A stretch of DNA of 64,000 nucleotides from G963422565 sp963422565 (GTDB taxonomy: Bacteria; Pseudomonadota; Alphaproteobacteria; MPNO01): contig OY730228.1 of assembly GCA_963422565.1 (NCBI GenBank), positions 434,001 to 498,000 on the forward strand. The letters run 5' to 3'. A program made the position numbers and the translations under genes. The notes below the pieces were generated by a model. That model made no database searches, was not told the DNA's origin, and saw nothing but the letters and a program-made list of their open reading frames with translations. Positions 34,564-42,727 of the stretch are shown here, one piece after another; position 1 is the first letter of the stretch, and every line of letters starts with the position of its first letter.

Positions 34564-35886
34564 TCAACCCGCCGCCGGAGTGCCGCCATGCCAGCGGCGG
34601 AAATGCTCCGCATGGGTCTCGGAATAGGCGCCCGGCTTGAGATGACGGTCGTAGAAATCGAGATCGAGATGATGCGCCTGGATGAACAGGGTGAGCTGTA
34701 TCGGATCGACAGTCGCCGGGAATTTCCCGAAAGTCTCCAGAATATAGGTGCAGATGTCCGTCACGCATTCCACCCCTTCGGGAGACGCCTGTACGGTCGC
34801 GGCGTCGAATTCCGGGTTCGGCGCCAGATGGGGCTTGAGCATCCCGCGCGCCTCCCATTCGTCCATGCTCGCCGTCGCGCCTTCGATGGCGGCCCCGACC
34901 GCCCGCCCCATGTCCTCGTAATAGGGCGGACAGAAAGCCTCGAAGACGCCGTCCCGCCCGACCGGGATGGGAAACGGATCGGACCCGCTCTGGACGAATC
35001 GGAAGCCGAGTCCCTTGCAGACCGGCGTTCCGCCCAGGACCACGAGCGGCGAGAAACCGCCATAGACCCAACCGCCGAGCCCCATCGCCTGCATGGCCAG
35101 GGCCATCAACTGCCCCATGAACGCCGCTTCGGCGAGCATGCCGTCCGACAACATCTTCTCGAGACGCGAGAGGGTCATGACTTTCCGCTTCGACAGGAAG
35201 CCGCTGTCGACCCATTTCCGGTTGCCGCAGGGGCGCATTCCGTTGCGGTCGTCGACGAGGAAGTAGCCGCCGTCGCGGGCATAGCGGCCCGACTTGGAAT
35301 CGCAGAGATTCAGGATCAGCTTGATCATGTCCTTCGTGACGTCGATGACCGGCATGAAGACGGTCGTCCCCGGCATGTTGGTGACCCATTGATTGTGCGG
35401 CCACACGCCCGGCTCCTGCGGAGGCAAGTCCATGCGGCCGTCCTCCAGCTTGTCCACGCAGGTCTCGAAGAAGCCGAGCAGCTTCCGCCGGTCGGCCGGA
35501 GTCTCGTACTCGCGCATCCCGGTCATCGGCGCCCGGTCGGCGCGAACGACGTAGACGCCGTCGTCGTCGGTGAAGAAGAGACGCGCCCGGTGCGAGCCCA
35601 TCGCCGACGGGTAGGGTTTGCCGATCGTCTTGACCATCCCGCCGGGATACTCCGTCTCGGCCAGGATGGGACCGGTCGTCGCGGTGGCGGCGGCGACCAG
35701 CATCGCGGTCTCGAGCCGGTCGAGGCCGACCGGTTCCTTGTCCGACCGATGCTTGAACGGCCCGCCCGTCATCTCCATGCCGAGGCCGAAGCGGCGCGAC
35801 CGGCGGCCCATGATCGCGTCGAAGAGCGGATAGTCCCAGGCGGCGTCCGCCTGCGGCGGGAGGTTCATGGGCTTGCCGTCGGTCAT
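34564..35886 (-). CDS. Nitroreductase-like flavoprotein, uncharacterised
   Basis: A 440-residue soluble protein without a named family that I can recall. The segment FDAIMGRRSRRFGLG (about 22-36) followed by LDRLETAMLVAAATATTG (about 55-72) looks like the RRSxRxF and helical opening of nitroreductases, and EAAFMGQLMALAMQAMGLGGWVYGG (in parts, about 250-275) like their later FMN-site helix. An FMN-dependent reductase of a nitro- or azaarene, or a cofactor-modifying role, is therefore plausible. Its length is about twice that of usual nitroreductases. It is overlapped by the 81-residue orphan at its start (ATGA). Confidence 0.6.
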   Translation of the reverse strand: MTDGKPMNLPPQADAAWDYPLFDAIMGRRSRRFGLGMEMTGGPFKHRSDKEPVGLDRLETAMLVAAATATTGPILAETEYPGGMVKTIGKPYPSAMGSHRARLFFTDDDGVYVVRADRAPMTGMREYETPADRRKLLGFFETCVDKLEDGRMDLPPQEPGVWPHNQWVTNMPGTTVFMPVIDVTKDMIKLILNLCDSKSGRYARDGGYFLVDDRNGMRPCGNRKWVDSGFLSKRKVMTLSRLEKMLSDGMLAEAAFMGQLMALAMQAMGLGGWVYGGFSPLVVLGGTPVCKGLGFRFVQSGSDPFPIPVGRDGVFEAFCPPYYEDMGRAVGAAIEGATASMDEWEARGMLKPHLAPNPEFDAATVQASPEGVECVTDICTYILETFGKFPATVDPIQLTLFIQAHHLDLDFYDRHLKPGAYSETHAEHFRRWHGGTPAAG

Positions 35887-36128
35887 CCCTGGCTCCTCCT
35901 CCGGGCGGCGCCCCGGCCGAACGCGGATCGGAACGGCAGCCTCAGCGCGTAGCGCCAGAAGGACGGGCTGCCGGCGAAGAGACGAAACAGCCTCGCGACA
36001 TCCGCGCCGCTCATCCGCGTCTCGGCTTCCCAGACTCCCATCTTGCCGACGACGACGATGTCGTCGCCGGCGATCTTCAGCGCCTCGATCTCGAACTCGA
36101 ACGCGCCGGCGGCGGACTCGATCCTCAT
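35883..36128 (-). CDS. Small uncharacterised protein (81 residues)
   Basis: An 81-residue protein: an acidic beta-like N-terminal half (ESAAGAFEFEIEALKIAGDDIVVVGKMG is seen as two parts) and a strongly basic end (GRGAARRRSQG). The stop overlaps the start of the nitroreductase-like gene by four bases (ATGA), so they are translationally coupled. It may be a partner or a small subunit of that protein. There is no signal peptide or membrane helix. Confidence 0.55.
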   Translation of the reverse strand: MRIESAAGAFEFEIEALKIAGDDIVVVGKMGVWEAETRMSGADVARLFRLFAGSPSFWRYALRLPFRSAFGRGAARRRSQG

Positions 36129-36150
36129 CCCCGAACTCCTCGGTCCATCG

Positions 36151-36582
36151 TCATGCGATCATCTTCCAGTAGGCGTCCTTGCGCGCGATCAGCCCGCCGC
36201 GAATCTTGTAGAGGTCCATGCCTCGCGACCTCCGCCACGCCCCGTCGGCACCCATGTATTCGACGCGGTAGGTCTGGATCACGGTCCGGCCCTTGAAGCG
36301 CCAGACCGAACGGCTGAACCGCGGCCCGTTTTCCATCGCGAACCGCCTTTCCATCGCCGCGAGCGCGTTCTCTCGGCCATAGACGATCTCGCCGTTGGGC
36401 AGCCGCCACTCGAAGGACGGCGCCAGACACTCGGCGATCGCTGCCGTGTCCTGCGTCATGAAAGCCTGCTCGAACCTGGCGAACAGCGCCCGATGCGCGA
36501 GTTCCGGGCTCGCGTCGCGGCCGCCGGAATCTCGGCGGATCCTCTCGACGCGCTGGCCGGACCTGTTCCTTCTCGTCTTCAT
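36151..36582 (-). CDS. SnoaL-like / nuclear transport factor 2 family protein
   Basis: A 143-residue protein with the NTF2-like cone fold pattern: a helical opening ALFARFEQAFMTQDTAAIAECLAPSFEWRLPNGEIVYG (in parts), followed by FKGRTVIQTYRVEYMG and YKIRGGLIARKDAYWKMI. The family holds isomerases, dehydratases and ring-hydroxylating beta subunits. The N-terminal 20 residues are basic and low in complexity, so an internal start (for example the GTG at 36549) is possible. It lies 6 nt after dctM in the operon. Confidence 0.75.
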   Translation of the reverse strand: MKTRRNRSGQRVERIRRDSGGRDASPELAHRALFARFEQAFMTQDTAAIAECLAPSFEWRLPNGEIVYGRENALAAMERRFAMENGPRFSRSVWRFKGRTVIQTYRVEYMGADGAWRRSRGMDLYKIRGGLIARKDAYWKMIA

Positions 36583-36588
36583 TCTCGC

Positions 36589-37893
36589 CTACCGCCCGAG
36601 CGCGGGCAGCCAGGTCGCCAGACCCGGAAAGGCGATCACCAGCGCCACCAGCGCGACCGGGGCGGCGCAGAACGGCAGCACGCCGAGGAACACCTGGGCA
36701 AGCGGCACATCGGCGGCGATACCCCGAATCACGAACACGTTGATTCCCATCGGGGGCGTGATCAGCGCGAGCTCCACGGCGATAACGACGAGGATGCCGA
36801 ACCAGACCGGATCCAGGCCCAACCCCGATACAATCGGGAAGAAGACGGGGATCGACAGGATGATCATCGCCATCGTGTCGAGGAACGCGCCCAGAAGGAG
36901 GTAGATCAGCAGGATGAGAACGACGGTCATGTCGGGCGTCAGATCGAGGCCTACGATCCAGCCGCCGAGCAGCGCCGGCGTGCCGCTCAGCGACAGAAAC
37001 CCCGAGAACAAAATCGCACCGATCAGGATCAGGAAGATCATCGCCGTCGTCTGCACGGTGTCGCGCAGGCATTCCAGTATCTGCGAAACGCCGAGCCGGC
37101 GCATCGCGACCCCGATGGCGAGAGCGCCGACCGCGCCGAACCCTGCGGCCTCGGTCGGCGTGAAGACCCCCAGATAGATTCCGCCGATGACGATCATAAA
37201 CAGAATCAGGGCGGGCCAGATCTTGCGGAACGCGGCGGCCCCGGCGCCCCGGTCGGGCGCTTCGGCGACCGGCGGCGCGCTGGACGGGTCGAGCCGGACG
37301 ACGACCAGCACCGTGATCAGGAAGAACAGCGTGAGCAGGAGGCCCGGGATAACGCCCGCGATGAACAGGTCGCCGATGCTCGTCTCCGTGAGAACGCCGT
37401 AGATCAACATGATGACGCTCGGCGGAATCAGGATGCCGATGGTGCCGCCGGCAGCGATCGAGCCGGTGGCGAGCCGGTCGCCGTAGCCGAAGCGCCGCAT
37501 CTCAGGCAGCGCCACCCGGCCCATGGTCGCGGCCGTCGCCAGCGACGAGCCGCAGACGGCGCCGAACGCGGCGCATGCGGAGATGCTTGCCTGGGCGAGG
37601 CCGCCTTTGCGGCGCCTGAGCCAGACGTTGAACGCGGCGTAGAGGTCGGCGCTGATGCCCGCCTCCGCGGCGAAGGCTCCCATCAGCACGAACAGAGGTA
37701 TGACCGTCAGATCGAAGTTCTGCGCGGACTCGAATACCGAAATCCCCGCCAGCGACAGCGCCGCGTCGGGGCCGATCATCATCGCCGTACCGAAGATCGC
37801 GGCGCCGGACATCGCGAGACCCAGATGCGCGCCGAGGAACAGGGCGCCGAACAGGAGGGCGAAGACCAGCGGAACCAGGACGCCAGTATCCAC
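36589..37893 (-). CDS. dctM: TRAP transporter large permease DctM
   Basis: A 434-residue large membrane subunit with about twelve helices. Typical elements are AHLGLAMSGAAIFG, the VIPLFVLMGAFA motif, GGTIGILIPPSVIMLIYG, GVFTPTEAAGFGAVGAL and the LITPPMGINVFV block near the end. The GTG at 37893, five bases after dctQ, is the best start; the frame above it is a shadow of dctQ. It forms the sodium-coupled pore of the importer with DctQ, fed by DctP. Confidence 0.93.
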   Translation of the reverse strand: MDTGVLVPLVFALLFGALFLGAHLGLAMSGAAIFGTAMMIGPDAALSLAGISVFESAQNFDLTVIPLFVLMGAFAAEAGISADLYAAFNVWLRRRKGGLAQASISACAAFGAVCGSSLATAATMGRVALPEMRRFGYGDRLATGSIAAGGTIGILIPPSVIMLIYGVLTETSIGDLFIAGVIPGLLLTLFFLITVLVVVRLDPSSAPPVAEAPDRGAGAAAFRKIWPALILFMIVIGGIYLGVFTPTEAAGFGAVGALAIGVAMRRLGVSQILECLRDTVQTTAMIFLILIGAILFSGFLSLSGTPALLGGWIVGLDLTPDMTVVLILLIYLLLGAFLDTMAMIILSIPVFFPIVSGLGLDPVWFGILVVIAVELALITPPMGINVFVIRGIAADVPLAQVFLGVLPFCAAPVALVALVIAFPGLATWLPALGR

Positions 37894-37898
37894 GTTCC

Positions 37899-38399
37899 CT
37901 AGCCCCCCGAGGCGCCGCGCCGGACGCCGATATCCTCGAGGAGTCGGAAGACCAGCACCAGCAGGAAGAGGCAGATACCGGCGCTCATGACGATCGCCGT
38001 GGGCCAGAAGGGCAGCTCCCAGATCTGGGTGTATTCCCGCTCTTCGAGTATCTCGCCGGTCTTCACCAGGAGCCGCCAGGCGAGGAAGGCCGTGACGACC
38101 AGCGCGATGAGCGAGTTGACGATCTCGGAAAGACGGCGGGCGGGCATCGGAAACAGCGTCTGAAAGGTCTCGACGACGATGTGGCGGCGGTTGATCTCGG
38201 TCCAGGCGAGACCGCAGAAGACGAGCATGCCCATCATCAGCTCGACGCTCTCGACGACGCCCACGAGCGCGCGTCCGAAGAAAGTGCGCCCGACCACGTC
38301 CAGAAACGTCATTCCGGCGATCGCGACCAGCACCAGCGAAGCGAACCAGGCGAGCCCCGAGGCGGCCCGCCCGATCCAACGATTCAGCAGCGACAGCAA
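37899..38399 (-). CDS. dctQ: TRAP transporter small permease DctQ
   Basis: A 166-residue protein with four membrane segments (WFASLVLVAIAGMTFLDVVG, MMGMLVFCGLAW, IVNSLIALVVTAFLAWRLL and the closing AIVMSAGICLFLLVLVFRLL), with the central EINRRHIVVETF motif of DctQ. It is 22 nt downstream of dctP and 5 nt upstream of dctM. Confidence 0.9.
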   Translation of the reverse strand: MLSLLNRWIGRAASGLAWFASLVLVAIAGMTFLDVVGRTFFGRALVGVVESVELMMGMLVFCGLAWTEINRRHIVVETFQTLFPMPARRLSEIVNSLIALVVTAFLAWRLLVKTGEILEEREYTQIWELPFWPTAIVMSAGICLFLLVLVFRLLEDIGVRRGASGG

Positions 38400-38421
38400 G
38401 TTCCCGGCGGCGATATCGGTC

Positions 38422-39429
38422 TCAGAGGCCGGACACGATCGCCCGGTGATCCGCCAGAAGTGCCCGGCCGTCGAGCCCGGCCTCGTTCGCCTTCTCCACC
38501 CATTCGTCGGTGATCGGCCGCACCATCTCTTTCAACCGCTCGGTCTCCGCCGCGCTCAGGATCGTGATGGTGTTGCCGTTCGCCTCGACCGCCGCGATGC
38601 CGTCCCGTTCCGCCTCGTCCCACTTCTTCGAGATGAATCGCGACCCCCACTCGCCGCTGACCTTGTCGACCGCCGTCTTCTCTCCGTCGGACAGACGCGC
38701 CCAGGTCTTCGGGCTCATGGTCAGAAAGAAGATTCCGGCATACGTGCCTCCCGGAACCTTCAGATGATGCGTCGTCACGCCCGCCAGACGAAAACCCTTG
38801 ACCGACTCCCAGGGAAACTGCGAGGCGTCGAGCGTGCCTTTCGCCAGTGAGTCGTGGGTCGCTCCCGGCGGCATGAAGACCGGGACCGCCCCGAGAATCC
38901 GGGCGATCTTCACGCCGTTGCCGCCGGCGCGAATCTTCAGGTCCTTGAAATCCGCCAGCTTCGTCAGCGGTTTGGCGCTGTGATAGAGATGGGGCGCATG
39001 AGCGAACAAAGCCAACAGCTTGGTATCGGCCGTATCCTCGGCCAGGAAGCCCTGCTTGCTGTACCAACGCCATGCCGCGACGCCCGCCGCTTCGGCGGTC
39101 GGCGCGGCGAACGGCGTCTCCACCGCCATCAGCTTCCAGAAGCGCTTGGGATGATAGGCCGCCACGCTCCAGGCGATGTCGACGATCCCCTTCCGGGCGA
39201 GGTCGTACTGCCCGTCGGGTTTGGCCAACGGCGCCGTCATGACCTCGACCGCGATCGCGCCGCCGGAGGCCTTCTCCAGCTCGTCCGCCCAGGCGCGCAG
39301 CGTCTTCGACATGTGATGCACCGGCGGAAGCCAGTTCGCGACGCGCAGCTTGGTCGCGGCAGCCGAATCCTGCGGCAGTGCGAGAACGATCGCGGCCGCG
39401 ACGACGAACGGCAAACTCCATTTCCTCAT
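38422..39429 (-). CDS. dctP: TRAP transporter substrate-binding protein DctP
   Basis: A 335-residue periplasmic receptor of the DctP/TAXI-P class. Signal peptide: MRKWSLPFVVAAAIVLALPQDSAAA. Then LRVANWLPPVHHMSKTLRAWADELEKASGG and a binding helix KIRAGGNGVKIARILGAVPVFMPP, in which the conserved carboxylate-binding Arg is R of KIRAGG. GGAGGG lies just upstream of the ATG at 39429. It is the first gene of the long reverse run and faces tetR across a 182-base region with an inverted repeat. Confidence 0.92.
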   Translation of the reverse strand: MRKWSLPFVVAAAIVLALPQDSAAATKLRVANWLPPVHHMSKTLRAWADELEKASGGAIAVEVMTAPLAKPDGQYDLARKGIVDIAWSVAAYHPKRFWKLMAVETPFAAPTAEAAGVAAWRWYSKQGFLAEDTADTKLLALFAHAPHLYHSAKPLTKLADFKDLKIRAGGNGVKIARILGAVPVFMPPGATHDSLAKGTLDASQFPWESVKGFRLAGVTTHHLKVPGGTYAGIFFLTMSPKTWARLSDGEKTAVDKVSGEWGSRFISKKWDEAERDGIAAVEANGNTITILSAAETERLKEMVRPITDEWVEKANEAGLDGRALLADHRAIVSGL

Positions 39430-39538
39430 CTCGATCCCTCCTTGGCATCGGCCCGAACGGACGCCCCCGGTCCGACGGCGCGCCGCGTCCAGCATCGTGG
39501 AAGCGTGGATCGGCCGGCCGCGACTTGTCAACCAGAAA

Positions 39539-39554
39539 GTGAATTCATATTCAC
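39539..39554. promoter_or_regulatory. Candidate TetR operator between dctP and tetR
   Basis: GTGAATTCATATTCAC is a perfect 6-bp inverted repeat (GTGAAT / ATTCAC) around TCAT. It lies within an AT-rich patch in the 182-base divergent region, 110 bases from the dctP ATG and 58 bases from the tetR ATG. Size and position suit a TetR-family dimer. The identification is inference from symmetry and place. Confidence 0.55.
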
Positions 39555-39611
39555 ATATTGCCGATCGCCGGTCGACGGCGGAGAATGATCGCGGCGCGGC
39601 CCGGGAAGCAC

Positions 39612-40262
39612 ATGGAACGGAAGACGCTCACCCTCTCGACGGACATCCCGGGCGTCTTCGAGGCGCGGCAGGAGCGGAGCATTCGAATCCGAGACGGCTA
39701 TATCGAAGCCGGGCTCGACGCGCTGAACCGGATGCGCCTCAGCGAGCTCCGGGTCTCCGACCTCGCCAGGAGCTGCAATTGCTCGGTCGGCAGCTTCTAC
39801 ACCCGGTTCGAGAGCAAGCAGGCCTATCTGCGCGTGCTCAAGGCGGCGGCGATGTCGGCATGCGACCTGGAGATCGACGCCCGGGTGTCGGAGGACATGC
39901 TGAGGGCGCTCGGCCCCGAGCGCGGGCTCGAGGCGCTGGTCGACCTGATGGCCGACATCTTCAGCGGCCGGTTCCGCGGCCTCCTGCGGGAAACGCTGCT
40001 TCGGATACTGGAACCGGACGACCCCTGGGCACCGATGCGGGCCTCGGCGAGGCGGATCATCGGCAACTACCACGCGGCGCTCGGCGACGCCTTTCCCCAT
40101 CTCGGCGCGGAGGAAGCGCGGCTTCGCCTGAGCTTCTGCTTCCAGATCGTGGTCGGCGTGCTGCAGAACGATCTCGTCAACGACTATCACGTGTTCTCGA
40201 CGAGGGACCGCTCGGTCCGGGCGGCGCTCAAGCGGAACGTCCTGGCCTACATGTCGGGCTGA
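39612..40262 (+). CDS. TetR family transcriptional regulator
   Basis: A 216-residue regulator with an N-terminal helix-turn-helix: IEAGLDALNRMRLSELRVSDLARSCNCSVGSFYTRFESKQAYLRVL (in parts, about 30-75), the recognition helix being SVGSFYTRF. The ligand domain follows (80-215). The ATG at 39612 (MERKTLT) is preferred over an in-frame one at 39558, which would lie in the operator. It is divergent from the dctPQM operon, the probable target; the inducer would be the imported compound. Confidence 0.85.
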   Translation: MERKTLTLSTDIPGVFEARQERSIRIRDGYIEAGLDALNRMRLSELRVSDLARSCNCSVGSFYTRFESKQAYLRVLKAAAMSACDLEIDARVSEDMLRALGPERGLEALVDLMADIFSGRFRGLLRETLLRILEPDDPWAPMRASARRIIGNYHAALGDAFPHLGAEEARLRLSFCFQIVVGVLQNDLVNDYHVFSTRDRSVRAALKRNVLAYMSG

Positions 40263-40264
40263 CC

Positions 40265-40284
40265 GGAGCCGGCCGGCCGGCTCC
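40265..40284. terminator. Perfect 20-bp GC palindrome after tetR
   Basis: GGAGCCGGCC followed directly by its reverse complement GGCCGGCTCC begins two bases after the tetR stop and ends 19 bases before the ctaA ATG. It could end tetR transcription or fold in the ctaA leader; there is no T-tract. Confidence 0.4.
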
Positions 40285-40303
40285 GCCTGCAGGAGGAGTC
40301 TCG

Positions 40304-41317
40304 ATGCTTCTGCCGCCACAGTCGCACGCCCGGTCGATAGCGCTCTGGCTCTATCTCTGCGCGGCCATGGTCTTTGCGATGATCCTCCTCGGCGGGCTGA
40401 CGCGGCTGACCGGTTCCGGGCTTTCCATGGTCTCCTGGGAGCCGTTCACCGGGGTTCTCCCGCCCCTCGACGAGCAGGCATGGCAGTCGCTCTTCGCCCG
40501 CTACAGGCAGACGCCCGAATTCCAGCGCGTCAATTTCTGGATGGATGTCGAGGATTTCCGCTCGATCTTCTGGCTGGAATATCTGCATCGGCTGTGGGGT
40601 CGGGCGATCGCGCTGGCCTTCGGCCTGCCCCTGCTGTTCTTCGCCCTGAAGCGCTGGATCGACAAACGGCTGGCCCTTCGATTAGCGGCGCTGCTTCTGG
40701 TCGGCGGCGCCCAAGCCGCGCTCGGCTGGTACATGGTGCGGAGCGGGCTCGTCGATCGGCCGACGGTGAGCCATTACCGCCTGGCCGCGCATCTTCTTCT
40801 GGCGGTCGGGCTCTACGGCTTCCTGCTCTGGACCGCGCTGGGGATCGGGGCGGGCGCCGGGGCCCGCTGCCGGCTGCACGGGCATTTTCTGCTGGTGCTC
40901 GGTCTCATCACCCTCACCGTCTGCTGGGGGGCGCTGGTCGCCGGCCTCGATGCCGGACATGTCTACCCGACATTCCCGTTGATGGACGGGCGGCTCGTCC
41001 CGGCGGAGGTTCTGACGCTCTCGCCGTGGCCGGCCGATTTCACGGAGAACGCGGCGACGGTCCAGTTCCTCCATCGGGCGCTCGGCCTGACCCTGGCCGC
41101 GGCCGTCCTCGCGCTCTGGTGGCGCGGGCGCGGCCGCGCACTGGCATGGCTGGCCGCCGCCGCCATCCTCCAGCTTCTGCTGGGCATCGCCACGCTGGTC
41201 GGCGGAGTCCCGCTCGTGCTGGCCGCCGCCCATCAGGCAGGCGCCCTTCTGCTGCTGACCGCCGCGCTCGCCGCCTGGCACGTCTGGGAACGCTTGACCC
41301 CGGCCCGCGAAACCTGA
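40304..41317 (+). CDS. ctaA: Heme A synthase (COX15/CtaA)
   Basis: A 337-residue membrane protein with about eight helices. Conserved pieces are MILLGGLTRLTGSGLSMVSWEPFTGVLPP (in parts, 24-52), FWLEYLHRLWGRAIA (His for heme), VSHYRLAAHLLLA, LDAGHVYPTFPLMDG and FLHRALGLTL, giving the four His expected of the family. It converts heme O to heme A for cytochrome aa3 oxidase. The ATG at 40304 has AGGAGGAG upstream. Form and length are those of the alphaproteobacterial/mitochondrial COX15 type. Confidence 0.94.
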   Translation: MLLPPQSHARSIALWLYLCAAMVFAMILLGGLTRLTGSGLSMVSWEPFTGVLPPLDEQAWQSLFARYRQTPEFQRVNFWMDVEDFRSIFWLEYLHRLWGRAIALAFGLPLLFFALKRWIDKRLALRLAALLLVGGAQAALGWYMVRSGLVDRPTVSHYRLAAHLLLAVGLYGFLLWTALGIGAGAGARCRLHGHFLLVLGLITLTVCWGALVAGLDAGHVYPTFPLMDGRLVPAEVLTLSPWPADFTENAATVQFLHRALGLTLAAAVLALWWRGRGRALAWLAAAAILQLLLGIATLVGGVPLVLAAAHQAGALLLLTAALAAWHVWERLTPARET

Positions 41318-41328
41318 ACATTGCGCGG

Positions 41329-41388
41329 ACGTGGTGATTTGGCTCGACCGGCTTGCGGCCACGCAAAACAACCCGCTAAAGAGGTCGG
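41329..41388 (+). ncRNA. SAM-II riboswitch
   Basis: The core GTGGTGATTTG, the P1 pairing CGTGG (41330-41334) with CCACG (41359-41363), GGCTTGCGGCCACG and the 3' element GCTAAAGAGG match the metA/metX/metZ SAM-II consensus of alphaproteobacteria. A pseudoknot pairing CGACC (41345-41349) with GGTCG (41383-41387) supports the fold. It lies upstream of metZ and should turn expression down when S-adenosylmethionine is high. Confidence 0.92.
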
Positions 41389-41399
41389 AGGAGCTCGCA

Positions 41400-41430
41400 A
41401 CCCACCGACCGTCCGGCGGTGGGTCTTCTT
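41400..41430 (+). terminator. Hairpin with T-rich tail between the riboswitch and metZ
   Basis: ACCCACCG (41400-41407) pairs with CGGTGGGT (41417-41424), followed by CTTCTTATT. This resembles an intrinsic terminator placed after the riboswitch and before the metZ ribosome site, so control could be at transcription. SAM-II more often acts on translation, so this stays tentative. Confidence 0.5.
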
Positions 41431-41452
41431 ATTCGGGGAAGGGAGCTCGACG

Positions 41453-42652
41453 ATGGACGGCAATATGGATGAAAACCGGCGGTGGCGGCGCCAGACCGAG
41501 CTGGTTCGCGGCGGGCTGTCGAGATCTTCGCATCGCGAGACCTGCGAGGCGATCTACCCGACCTCCGGCTATGTCTACGACGCCGCGGAGGAAGCCGAGG
41601 ACGCCTTCGCCAACCGTTCCGAACGCTTCATCTACTCGCGCTACGGCAACCCGACCGTCGAGATGTTTCAGGAGCGCCTGCGTCTGGCCGAGAACGCGCC
41701 GGCCTGCTGGGCGACGGCGTCGGGAATGTCGGCAGTCTTCGCCTCCATCGCTGCGATGGTAGAGGCGGGCGATCGGGTCGTCGGCGCACGCGCGCTGTTC
41801 GGCTCCTGCCTCTATATCCTGACCGACATCCTGCCCAGGCTCGGCGTGGAGACCGCGATCGTCGACGGCCCCGATCTCGATCTCTGGAAGGCGGCCCTCG
41901 ACCGGCCGACGCGCTGCGTCTTTATCGAGACGCCGTCCAATCCGGGGCTCGACATCTTCGATATCGCGGCGATTTCCGAACTGGCCCACGCGGTCGGCGC
42001 CGTGGTGATCGTCGACAACGTCTTCGCGACCCCGATCCTCCAACGGCCGCTCGCGCTCGGCGCCGACATCGTCGTCTATTCGGCCACCAAGCATATCGAC
42101 GGGCAGGGGCGCTGCCTGGGAGGGGCGATCCTCGGCAGCGAGCGATACTGCACCGATGTCGTCAAGCCCTTCCTGCGCCATACCGGCCCGTCGCTCAGCC
42201 CGTTCAACGCGTGGATTCTGCTCAAGGGGCTGGAGACGCTCGAGATCCGCATCCGCCAGCACTGCGCCAACACGCGGCGGGTCGCGGAGTACCTCGAGGG
42301 CCGAAGCGGGATATCCAGGGTTCTGTATCCGGGGCTCGCCAGCCACCCTCGGCACGCGCTGGCCAAGGCGCAGATGTCGGATTTCGGGAGCGTCGTGACC
42401 TTCGAGCTCGCCGGCGGCAAGGACTCCGCCTTCCGGTTCGCCAACGCGCTCTCGCTCGTCGACATCTCCAATAATCTGGGCGACGCCAAATCCCTGCTCA
42501 CCCATCCGGCAACGACGACCCATCAGCGTCTTTCCGGGGACGAGCGCGCGAAGCTCGGCATCACCGACGGGCTGGTGCGGCTGTCGGTCGGGCTGGAGGA
42601 TGCCGACGACCTGATCGACGACCTCGCCGCGGCGCTGGACGCGGCCTCGTGA
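41453..42652 (+). CDS. metZ: O-succinylhomoserine sulfhydrylase
   Basis: A 399-residue PLP enzyme of the Cys/Met family that forms homocysteine from O-succinylhomoserine and sulfide. The Schiff-base Lys213 is in SATKHIDGQGR, Asp188 in VIVDNVFATP, and the substrate region SRYGNPTVEMFQERL is typical. The GQGRCLGG after the lysine is the MetZ-type form. The ATG at 41453 has GGGAG upstream and is chosen because the riboswitch lies just before it; a second ATG occurs at 41465. It is controlled by the SAM-II element. Confidence 0.93.
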   Translation: MDGNMDENRRWRRQTELVRGGLSRSSHRETCEAIYPTSGYVYDAAEEAEDAFANRSERFIYSRYGNPTVEMFQERLRLAENAPACWATASGMSAVFASIAAMVEAGDRVVGARALFGSCLYILTDILPRLGVETAIVDGPDLDLWKAALDRPTRCVFIETPSNPGLDIFDIAAISELAHAVGAVVIVDNVFATPILQRPLALGADIVVYSATKHIDGQGRCLGGAILGSERYCTDVVKPFLRHTGPSLSPFNAWILLKGLETLEIRIRQHCANTRRVAEYLEGRSGISRVLYPGLASHPRHALAKAQMSDFGSVVTFELAGGKDSAFRFANALSLVDISNNLGDAKSLLTHPATTTHQRLSGDERAKLGITDGLVRLSVGLEDADDLIDDLAAALDAAS

Positions 42653-42727
42653 CGGCGGGCCGGTTCCACGGCGGCCCGCGACGCGCTAGACTGGCGGACC
42701 GCGCCAGCCGATCACGAGAGAGACCGC

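Noticed and set aside
36043..37902. Long open frame (619 codons) on the plus strand opposite dctM and its neighbours
   Set aside because: It is antisense to clearly conserved dctM, has an Arg/Asp/Gln-rich composition typical of GC-rich shadow frames, and shows no domain. Similar shadows occur opposite hydantoinase B (2767-4596), the OYE gene (26577-28238), trkH (43835-45640) and other genes.
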